In this document: one piece after another, positions 5,621-12,630 of the stretch
How positions within the stretch are numbered: the stretch's first letter is position 1
Layout of the letters: each line of letters starts with the position of its first letter
Source: JANXQG01 sp037147235
Lineage (GTDB): Bacteria; Planctomycetota; Planctomycetia; Pirellulales; Thermoguttaceae
Direction: 5' to 3'
Length of the DNA: 19,224 nt
Assembly (NCBI GenBank): GCA_037147235.1
Contig: JBAWVO010000103.1
Coordinates: forward strand, 1 to 19,224
Notes under the pieces: generated by a model
Seen by the model: only the letters and a program-made list of their open reading frames with translations
What the model was told of the DNA's origin: nothing
Databases searched by the model: none
Translations under genes and position numbers: made by a program

Positions 5621-6688
5621 ATGGCTTTGGTGTTTGGCGTGATTCTGCTCGGGCTGGTTTTCGAGTATATCAATGGGTTTCACGATACGGCGAATGCGAT
5701 CGCTACGGTCGTGTCGACGAAGGTATTGCCCCCACGGCAAGCCATCGTCCTGGCAGCGGTGTGCAATCTCATCGGTGCCCTGATGGGAACCGCGGTCGCG
5801 ACGACAATTGGCCGAGGATTGGTGGAGACGGAGGGTATCACTCTCTATACGCTCCTCAGCTCGCTGATAGCGGCCGTGATCTGGAATCTGGGCACTTGGC
5901 GTCTTGGACTCCCATCCAGTTCTAGTCATGCCTTGATCGGAGGGCTCTGCGGTGCGGCAGTTGCCTCGGCTGGTGACCGGTTCGCCGTAATCCGTTGGTC
6001 GGTGATCAACCCCGAAACGCATCACGTGGAAGGGCTTTGGCCCAAGGTCGTCTTGCCCATGATTCTCTCGCCGATCTTTGGCCTAATCCTCGGCTTCATC
6101 GTCATGGGACTGTTGTTGCTGCTGTTGCGAAACTGGCGTCCCCACCAAGTCAACACCACGTTTGGCCGCCTACAACTGCTAAGTGCCTCGATGATGGGAC
6201 TCAGCCATGGCAGCAACGACGCCCAGAAGACCATGGGTATCATTACCCTGGCCCTGTTCGCAGGGACGGACGCCCACTTGTTCACAAACCTGCCCGGCTG
6301 GCTACAGTTTCTACAGACTCCACAGTTTGAGGTCAGCACCTGGGTCAAAGTCATTTGCTCGCTGACGATGGCGGCGGGAACAGCAGCAGGTGGTTGGCGA
6401 ATTATTCGTACGCTTGGCAATCGCTTGGTCAAATTGCAACCGGTGCATGGGTTTGCCGCAGAGACGACAGCAGCCTTGGTCATCCAGGTGGCCAGCCATT
6501 TGGGAATTCCGCTGTCGACCACCCATGTCATCTCGGCCTCGATTATGGGTGTAGGTGCCACACGCCGACTGAACGCCGTAAAGTGGGCCGTGGTCGCCCG
6601 CATGGTCTGGACGTGGGTGTTGACTATCCCGGCGGTGGGATTGCTTGGCTATGTGTTGCAGCGGTTTATTATTATGCCTTGGTTATAG
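5621..6688 (+). CDS. pit: PiT family inorganic phosphate transporter
   Basis: 355 residues from the ATG at 5621, the likely start because hydrophobic sequence begins at once. It carries both PiT signatures: G19-F-H-D-T-A-N-A near the N-terminus and GSNDAQKTMG at 197-206. LGLPSSSSHALIGG (96-109) and its C-terminal mirror GIPLSTTHVISAS show the inverted-repeat architecture. About ten membrane segments are visible. It moves phosphate, probably as a metal-phosphate or cation symport, across the cytoplasmic membrane. It is somewhat shorter than E. coli PitA (about 500 residues) but near the size of many bacterial and archaeal homologues. It is the second gene of a cluster with the DUF47 protein upstream and an HD hydrolase 47 bases downstream. 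Confidence 0.95.
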   Translation: MALVFGVILLGLVFEYINGFHDTANAIATVVSTKVLPPRQAIVLAAVCNLIGALMGTAVATTIGRGLVETEGITLYTLLSSLIAAVIWNLGTWRLGLPSSSSHALIGGLCGAAVASAGDRFAVIRWSVINPETHHVEGLWPKVVLPMILSPIFGLILGFIVMGLLLLLLRNWRPHQVNTTFGRLQLLSASMMGLSHGSNDAQKTMGIITLALFAGTDAHLFTNLPGWLQFLQTPQFEVSTWVKVICSLTMAAGTAAGGWRIIRTLGNRLVKLQPVHGFAAETTAALVIQVASHLGIPLSTTHVISASIMGVGATRRLNAVKWAVVARMVWTWVLTIPAVGLLGYVLQRFIIMPWL

Positions 6689-6735
6689 GGTCACCAGCTG
6701 AATTCAACGGATTCAGCTATCTATTTGGTACTACC

Positions 6736-7296
6736 ATGCTCGAACAAGCCATTGAATTAGCGGTGAGATGCCACGCCGGTCAATATCGCAAGTACGCCAT
6801 TGGCGGGCAGCGACTGCCATACATCGTGCATCCAATCGAAGTCATGAAGACGGTTTGGGAATGGGGTGTTACGGACCCGACCATCATGAGGGCGGCTGTG
6901 CTCCACGATGTTCTGGAGGATTCGGATGTGACCACACGGCAACTGGCCAAGGATTTTGGTGAGGAGGTAGCACAGTTGGTCACAGAGCTGACGCATGTTC
7001 CCCAGGACGGCGACAAGATCGAGTATCTCAAACGGTTCTCCGTCGCCAGTATTCCAGCCCTTGTTGTCAAGCTGGCGGATCGTTACTCTAACCTTCAGTA
7101 CCGTCTTGCGGCTTATCCTGACGGAGCAAAAGCCTATATCGGGAAATCGGCCATTCTGCTAGAGATCATGCAAACGAGACATGCTGAGATTGCCGGATAC
7201 TTTAGCGAGAAGGTGTTCGAGGCCATCGCCTTTGCTTACCACAATGTGGAGAGCACCATCAATCGGACTACAGGAGATGTGCATCTGGAACCGTGA
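6736..7296 (+). CDS. single-domain HD hydrolase, Mesh1/SpoT-hydrolase-like
   Basis: 186 residues from the ATG at 6736; sequence upstream in this frame is antisense-like shadow of pit. The HD metal site is complete: H32 in YIVHPIEV, H57-D58 in AVLHDVLEDSD, and D115 in VVKLADRYSN. The N-terminal RCHAGQYRKYAIGGQRLPYI matches the hydrolase half of RelA/SpoT and stand-alone Mesh1-type enzymes, which remove pyrophosphate from (p)ppGpp with Mn2+. There is no synthetase or regulatory domain. Cytosolic. It follows pit by 47 bases with no visible terminator, so it may be cotranscribed and linked to phosphate supply. The substrate is inferred: other HD phosphohydrolases share these residues. The RBS is weak. 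Confidence 0.8.
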   Translation: MLEQAIELAVRCHAGQYRKYAIGGQRLPYIVHPIEVMKTVWEWGVTDPTIMRAAVLHDVLEDSDVTTRQLAKDFGEEVAQLVTELTHVPQDGDKIEYLKRFSVASIPALVVKLADRYSNLQYRLAAYPDGAKAYIGKSAILLEIMQTRHAEIAGYFSEKVFEAIAFAYHNVESTINRTTGDVHLEP

Positions 7297-7352
7297 TGTC
7301 AAAGCAAAGATGATCTTGGAATGATTGAAGAAAGTACCGCGAGAACCGCTCC

Positions 7353-7469
7353 ATGACCAAACGCAACATCATCCGCAGCATCGCAGACGAACTGGGCCTT
7401 ATCGGATTCGCCGCGAACGTAGTCAGTCTTATGCCCCAACCACGGTACGACATCGTTCAGCCGGCATAA
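7353..7469 (+). pseudogene. N-terminal fragment of an HU-type DNA-binding protein gene
   Basis: The ORF begins MTKRNIIRSIADELGL, closely matching the first helix of HU/IHF-family proteins (planctomycete HU genes often begin MTKRDIVRxIAEELGL). Full HU is about 90-100 residues. After residue 16 the sequence departs (IGFAANVVSLMPQPRYDIVQ) and stops at residue 38, with no ELRNFG or arm motif downstream. This looks like a gene start left after a deletion or rearrangement near 7400. By-eye homology over 16 residues, so moderate confidence. Confidence 0.45.
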
Positions 7470-7642
7470 TTGGTCTTGTCGCCTTCTATAGCGTGATCTG
7501 CTTCGCATTCGCCAAAATAACCCAGCAAGAGTTCTCGCGGATGGAACCGCACACGCCAGAAGCTGACGGCCACAGTTAGGACAGCGTAAGGCAACTGGGC
7601 GGATTAGAATTTCATCTCAACATCAATTTCAGTCACAACCCT
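7470..7642. other. gap with no convincing gene
   Basis: With the HU fragment this makes about 345 bases between the HD hydrolase and the next gene without an intact CDS. A minus-strand frame contains CPNCGRQLLAC, which resembles half a zinc ribbon, but it has no start and the rest is arginine-rich shadow-like sequence. No terminator was seen after the HD gene. Confidence 0.4.
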
Positions 7643-7852
7643 TTAGCCTATCCGCTCGCCAATCCTGATCACTCGCCGAAAATGGTCTGCCTCGTAGGTT
7701 TCCATCATTTGGCGGGCGGCGTGTTCGGCTTCGTCGCGGCTGCTGATCTCTTCGAGGGCGAACGCGTGATGCACGTTTGGTGCCTCGTAGACGGCAAAAA
7801 CCTGGAACCGCTGGCAGTGGTCATTAGGGTGAATAAGGACGATAGTAGTCAT
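7643..7852 (-). CDS. small hypothetical protein, 69 aa
   Basis: 69 residues from an ATG at 7852, preceded by GAGAGG 7 bases upstream. The N-terminus MTTIVLIHPNDHCQRFQVFA and the later EEISSRDEAEHAARQMMETY have the look of a small alpha/beta protein with a conserved-type helix. There is no signal peptide and no metal motif beyond scattered histidines. I do not recognise the family. A 19-bp inverted repeat 25 bases upstream suggests its own control. It lies alone on the minus strand, divergent from the hsd operon. Confidence 0.6.
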   Translation of the reverse strand: MTTIVLIHPNDHCQRFQVFAVYEAPNVHHAFALEEISSRDEAEHAARQMMETYEADHFRRVIRIGERIG

Positions 7853-8407
7853 GGCTGGCCTCTCGGTGAACGACAGACAGTATTATCTGTACTGTTCTGC
7901 CGGGCTCATGGTTCGCCGTCGAGCGGTTTTTCGATGACGGCGGCCGCTTGATCGGCGGCCTTCGCGGGGAATCGCCTGAATTGGCGTCGCCAGCAGGTCG
8001 CTTCTCAAAATTCTTTTAGGGGGTTGCCAACATCTGACCAACCGCCTGGTTATGATGGCTATTAGGTCGTTTGTCGCATGGCCGGCCCGCAGTCTTTACC
8101 GGAACTGCTCGACCGGAACTAAAATCATGGAGGCAAACGACTTATTAAGATCGGGTTGCTTGCCAAGTGCATATTCGCAGATTAGAATCAGGCCTCTACC
8201 CCGTGCTTGCAAGCTGATGGCCCCCAAAATAGCCCTTTGATGGAAGCCGCCCTCCGTGAATTGGAGCAAAAACCATCGGGACTGTGGGCCAAAATGCACG
8301 GTGGAACGAACAGAAACAATGACGAGCTAGCGACTAAGGATTGCGGTCCTCCTGCAACCCACGGGGCCAGGGGCCAGAAACGGCAACGGCTCAAAGCGAA
8401 GCGAACT
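7853..8407. other. 555-bp gene-free stretch ahead of the hsd operon
   Basis: It holds a 19-bp inverted repeat (7877-7895), a GC-rich stem GGCCGC/GCGGCC (7942-7960), and a 14-bp-period direct repeat ACCGGAACT (8098-8106 and 8112-8120). The frame of hsdM is open back to 8186 and could add up to 67 residues from a TTG at 8207, but they lack counterparts in the second hsdM. No confident promoter seen. Confidence 0.4.
7877..7895. promoter_or_regulatory. 19-bp inverted repeat ACAGTA-N7-TACTGT
   Basis: Exact 6-bp arms sit around a 7-base centre that contains GATAAT on the minus strand. It lies 25-43 bases upstream of the start of the 69-residue gene. The placement over a likely -10 suggests an operator. 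The arms are in reverse order relative to the E. coli LexA box, so an SOS role is not supported. Confidence 0.4.
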
Positions 8408-9913
8408 ATGGCAGGTAACGGCAACGGAAACGGACTGACGACCCTTTCTAATCACCTGTGGGAATCCGCGAACATCCTTCGCGGCCCAGTGGATGCTGCC
8501 GATTTTAAGACTTACATCTTCCCGCTGCTGTTCTTCAAGCGTATTTCCGACGTGTACGATGAGGAAATGGAAGACGCATTGAAGGAGTCTGATGGTGACC
8601 AGCAATACGCCCACTTCCCGGAGAACCACCGTTTTCAGATCCCCGAAGATTGCCATTGGGCCGACGTTCGCAAGAGAACATCCAACGTCGGACAGTCCCT
8701 CCAGCGGGCCATGCGGGAAATTGAAAAGGCCAATCCCGACACACTCTATGGCATATTCGGCGATGCTCAGTGGACCAACAAGGATCGTCTGTCAGACGCT
8801 CTTCTCCGCGACCTGATCGAGCATTTTTCTAAGCTGCCACTTGGCAACCGTCATGCTCGGGCCGACGTGCTCGGTCAGGCATACGAATACCTCATCAAGA
8901 AGTTCGCCGACGCCACCAACAAGAAGGCGGGCGAATTCTATACGCCGCGTAGTGTCGTCAATCTCATGGTACGGATTCTGCACCCGCGTGAAGGCGAAAC
9001 GATCTACGACCCGGCTTGCGGGACCGGCGGTATGCTTATCGAGGCCATTCATCACGTCCGCGAGACAGGCGGCAACATCAAGACGCTCTGGGGCAGGCTG
9101 TTCGGCCAGGAGAAGAACCTTACGACGTCGGCCATCGCCCGCATGAACCTCTTTCTTCATGGCGTGGAAGATTTCCAAATCGTTCGCAGCGACACGCTCC
9201 GTCAGCCCGCGTTCCACACCGGCGACAGCCTTGCGACGTTTGACTGCGTCATTGCCAATCCGCCATTCTCGCTTGAGAAGTGGGGCGAAGAAGTGTGGAC
9301 CAGCGATCCGTATGGTCGGGCTTTTGCCGGCATGCCACCGTCCAAGAGCGGCGACTATGCCTGGGTTCAGCACATGATCTTGTCGATGGCTCCGAAGTCG
9401 GGCCGGATGGCAGTCGTATTGCCCCACGGAGCGTTATTCCGCATGGCAGCGGAAGGGAAGATCCGGCAGAAGCTACTCGGCATGGACATTCTCGACGCCG
9501 TGATTGGCCTGGGGTCGAACCTGTTCTATGGCACCGGGCTAGCGGCGTGCATCCTGGTCTTTCGGCAAAAGAAGCCCAAGGATCACCGCAAAAAAGTGCT
9601 GATGATCGATGCTTCAAAAGAGTTCAAGAAAGGTCGTGCCCAGAACGAGTTGCTACCCGATCAGGTTGACCGCATCTACAATTGGTATGCCGATCACCAA
9701 GATGTTGAAGGTGTGGCCCGGCTCATCCCACTCGACGAGATCCAGGAGAACGACTGGAATCTGAATATCCCACGGTATATCGAGCCAGCCGCTGAAGAGG
9801 AGACCGTCTCAGTCGCCGTTGCCTTAGCAAACCTCAAGACCAGCCTTAAATCCGCATACGCTGCGGAGGACAGGCTCAAGGCACTGCTGCGGAAGGCAGG
9901 ATTGCTGAAGTGA
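8408..9913 (+). CDS. hsdM: type I restriction-modification methylase subunit (first copy)
   Basis: 501 residues from the ATG at 8408. This start gives the usual HsdM length and aligns with the second copy, though its RBS is poor. The N-terminal HsdM domain has YIFPLLFFKRISDVYDEE (36-53). The catalytic half has the AdoMet-binding motif D201-P-A-C-G-T-G-G208 and the adenine-N6 motif N284-P-P-F287, with EFYTPRSVV ahead. All key residues are intact. Two HsdM bind one HsdS to methylate adenine at the target. The gene overlaps the next by 4 bases (GTGA). It is paralogous to the adjacent hsdM: both contain FGDAQWTNK and the NHRFQIPED block. Transcription start not identified. Confidence 0.95.
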   Translation: MAGNGNGNGLTTLSNHLWESANILRGPVDAADFKTYIFPLLFFKRISDVYDEEMEDALKESDGDQQYAHFPENHRFQIPEDCHWADVRKRTSNVGQSLQRAMREIEKANPDTLYGIFGDAQWTNKDRLSDALLRDLIEHFSKLPLGNRHARADVLGQAYEYLIKKFADATNKKAGEFYTPRSVVNLMVRILHPREGETIYDPACGTGGMLIEAIHHVRETGGNIKTLWGRLFGQEKNLTTSAIARMNLFLHGVEDFQIVRSDTLRQPAFHTGDSLATFDCVIANPPFSLEKWGEEVWTSDPYGRAFAGMPPSKSGDYAWVQHMILSMAPKSGRMAVVLPHGALFRMAAEGKIRQKLLGMDILDAVIGLGSNLFYGTGLAACILVFRQKKPKDHRKKVLMIDASKEFKKGRAQNELLPDQVDRIYNWYADHQDVEGVARLIPLDEIQENDWNLNIPRYIEPAAEEETVSVAVALANLKTSLKSAYAAEDRLKALLRKAGLLK

Positions 9914-11415
9914 TCACCCACATTACCCAGTCCCAACTTGAATCGTACCTCTGGGGTGCTGCCGTTCTGCTGCGTGGCCATATCGACGCGGGCGATTACA
10001 AGCAGTTCATCTTCCCGTTGCTATTCTATAAGCGGCTGTGCGACGTGTACGACGAAGAGGTCGAGCAGGCCCTCAAAGAATCTGGTGGCGACAAACAGTA
10101 TGCCTTGTTCGCCGAGAATCATCGCTTTCAGATTCCCGAAGATGCCCACTGGAATGTCATCCGCAAGGCCAGCAGGAGCGTTGGTACGGCTATCCAGAAC
10201 GCGATGCGGGCCATCGAGAAGGCGAATCCCGAGAAGCTGTTCGGCATTTTTGGCGACGCCCAGTGGACCAACAAGGAGCGGCTGCCCGACCGCATGCTTA
10301 AGGAACTGGTCGAGCACTTTAGTTCACTCACACTGTCTGTCGCCAACTGTCCGGAGGATGAGTTGGGCATCGGCTACGAGTATCTCATCAAGAAGTTCGC
10401 CGACGATTCAGGCCATACGGCTGCCGAGTTCTATACCAACCGAACCGTCGTACACCTGATGGCCGACCTACTCCGACCGCAACCAGGTGAATCGATCTAT
10501 GACCCCACCTGCGGCTCTGGAGGCATGCTCCTGTCGTGCGTGACTCAGCTTCGGCGACAAGGGAAGGAATGGCGAACGGCCAAGCTGTTCGGGCAGGAGC
10601 GGAACTTGATGACCTCCTCTATCGCCCGAATGAATTGCTTCCTACACGGCATCGAAGATTTTCAGATCATCCGGGGGGATACGCTCGCCGAGCCGAAGTT
10701 GGTTGCAGGGGATCGGCTTCAACAATTCGATGTGTGCCTGGCCAATCCGCCTTACTCGATTAAGCAGTGGGACCGCGATGCCTTCGCCGCCGACCCTTGG
10801 GGCCGCAACATCTATGGCACACCACCGCAAGGCCGGGCCGACTATGCCTTCTGGCAACACATTATTCAGAGCCTCGATCCGAAGACGGGCCGCTGTGCGA
10901 TTCTGTTTCCGCACGGCGTTCTGTTCCGCAATGAGGAGAAGGAGATGCGGCAGAAGCTGGTCGAGCATGACGTTATCGACATGGTACTCGGCCTGGGGCC
11001 AAATCTGTTCTACAACTCGCCGATGGAAGCCTGCGTCGTCGTCTGCCGGATGAAAAAGCCACGCAAGCGGAAGGGGAAGATCCAGTTCATCAACGCAGTG
11101 AATGAGGTCACCCGCGAGCGGGCACAGAGCTTCCTGACCAACGAGCACATCGAGCACATCGTCGCGGCCTACGAGAGTGACGATGACGAGCTGGGTTTCT
11201 CGCGGCTGGCACCCCTGGAAGACATTCGTGGCCAAGGACACAACCTGAGCATACCACTCTATGTGCGGACCGAGACGGAGAATGACGGTGGTTCGGCGAA
11301 GACGAAGACTTCCGTTAAGGATGCAATCAAGGCGTGGCAGGCAAGTTCGGGCGAGCTGTGTCAGTCGATGGACGAGCTGTTAACCACGCTGAAGGAGTTC
11401 GGTATTGGCAAGTAA
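9910..11415 (+). CDS. hsdM: type I restriction-modification methylase subunit (second copy)
   Basis: 501 residues. The start is GTG at 9910, overlapping the first hsdM stop, with AGGA about 8 bases upstream. The AdoMet motif D198-P-T-C-G-S-G-G205 and catalytic N279-P-P-Y282 are intact. The N-terminal IFPLLFYKRLCDVYDEE and FGDAQWTNKERLPDR closely match copy one. By eye more than half of the positions agree over the first 180 residues, with different loops further on. A tandem active pair suggests either a heterodimeric methylase or a recently duplicated copy. The TTG start of hsdS lies 11 bases inside its 3' end, so all the genes are translationally coupled. Confidence 0.95.
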   Translation: MITHITQSQLESYLWGAAVLLRGHIDAGDYKQFIFPLLFYKRLCDVYDEEVEQALKESGGDKQYALFAENHRFQIPEDAHWNVIRKASRSVGTAIQNAMRAIEKANPEKLFGIFGDAQWTNKERLPDRMLKELVEHFSSLTLSVANCPEDELGIGYEYLIKKFADDSGHTAAEFYTNRTVVHLMADLLRPQPGESIYDPTCGSGGMLLSCVTQLRRQGKEWRTAKLFGQERNLMTSSIARMNCFLHGIEDFQIIRGDTLAEPKLVAGDRLQQFDVCLANPPYSIKQWDRDAFAADPWGRNIYGTPPQGRADYAFWQHIIQSLDPKTGRCAILFPHGVLFRNEEKEMRQKLVEHDVIDMVLGLGPNLFYNSPMEACVVVCRMKKPRKRKGKIQFINAVNEVTRERAQSFLTNEHIEHIVAAYESDDDELGFSRLAPLEDIRGQGHNLSIPLYVRTETENDGGSAKTKTSVKDAIKAWQASSGELCQSMDELLTTLKEFGIGK

Positions 11416-12630
11416 GGTCAGAGCTACTGTGCAGCCGAAGACGGCATCGAATGACAGCCTTCCCGAGGGTTGGCGGATGGTGCGGTTTGGGGATGTTGTG
11501 CGAGATGTCAACGTGGCCGAACGCAATCCGCTTGACGCCGGGTTGGAACGGTACGTTGGGCTGGAACATATCGAGCCGGAGAATCTGCATCTCACGAAGT
11601 GGGGTAACCTCGCCGACGATGAGATTTCGTTCACTAAGCGGTTCCGGAAAGGACAGGTTCTTTTCGGCAAGCGGCGGGCGTATCAGCGAAAGGTCGCGGT
11701 TGCCGACTTCGATGGAATCTGCTCCAGCGACATCCTGACGTTCGAGCCGAAAGGTGACGACCTGCTGCCAGAGCTGCTGCCGTTCATCGCACAGTCAGAC
11801 GGATTCTTCGAGCACGCCCTCGGCACGTCGTCGGGGTCGTTGTCGCCACGTACTCGATGGAGCCAACTCAAGGATTACGAGTTCCCGCTGCCACCGAAAG
11901 AGGAGCAACACCGCATCGCCGAGATTCTTTGGGCGGCAGACGCGTGCGTTGAAAGAACGAGGAAACTGCGTGAGGCTGCGAGAGTTGCTCGAAATGCGGC
12001 ACATCGGGAACTTCTCTGTCATAAGTCCAACAGCGAAAATCGCGTCAAAGCTACCTGGACTGTCATGTTATTAGGCGATGCGTGCGAGGTCGTTAACGGG
12101 CTGCGAAAACCAATAAACTCGGCGGAACGGGCAAAGATTCAGGGCCCCTTCCCGTATTATGGGCCAACAGGAATTCTGGATCACCTGAACGAGTACCGGG
12201 TCGAGGGCGAATACGTTCTTATCGGTGAAGACGGCGACCACTTTTTGAAATATCTTGACTGGGAAATGACACAACTTGTCCGGGGGCGATTTAACGTCAA
12301 TAACCATCCCACATCTTACGTGGAAAGGGGGTGTGCAGTACAAAATGGCTATTCCATTATTTCAAGCACAGGAACATCATGCCCTATCTCGCACGGCAAG
12401 GTGCTGGACGCCTGAAACTGAACAAAGCAACACTCGAAAGCATCCCTATCGCCGTCCCTTCGATGGAGGTTCAGGCACAAATCGTCAAGATCCTTGACCA
12501 CCTTGACCTGGGGTTATTGGCGGCCCGGATACATCTTGAGACGCAGCGTGACCTTTCGACACACTTGCTTGCGACATCTTTAGAGGCACGAACACTATGT
12601 TCACTGAATCCAACACCGTCGAGCAGATGA
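11405..12630 (+). pseudogene. hsdS: specificity subunit HsdS with a one-base frameshift
   Basis: The start is TTG at 11405, with AAGGAG 7 bases upstream, overlapping hsdM. The first frame carries target-recognition domain 1 (about 20-160) and the central conserved block LPPKEEQHRIAEIL (162-175). Recognition domain 2 runs to GRFNVNNH, ending at H301 (12305-12307). There the usual family text NNHAH(V/I)L is broken. The frame then reads PTSYVERG and stops at 12415. The next frame gives H-I-L-R-G-K-G-V and later LKLNKATLESIPIAVPSMEV, QAQIVKILDHLDLG and SLEA, ending at 12630. Restoring one base after 12307 (CAT-GCC-CAC) yields a normal protein of about 408 residues. As read, a 336-residue product lacking the second conserved helix would be made. 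A sequencing error is possible. Confidence 0.85.

Noticed and set aside
7325..7579. 84-codon plus-strand ORF
   Set aside because: Its early part is an alternative frame of the HU fragment and its composition is arginine/histidine-rich, like a shadow.
7470..7642. Zinc-ribbon remnant (CPNCG) on the minus strand
   Set aside because: Only one CxxC pair, no start codon, and arginine-rich sequence follows.
10642..11241. 199-codon minus-strand ORF
   Set aside because: It is antisense to the second hsdM and has no family features.
12331..12630. A separate gene starting at GTG 12331
   Set aside because: It is the continuation of hsdS after the lost base. The GGGG stretch is too close to GTG to serve as an RBS.
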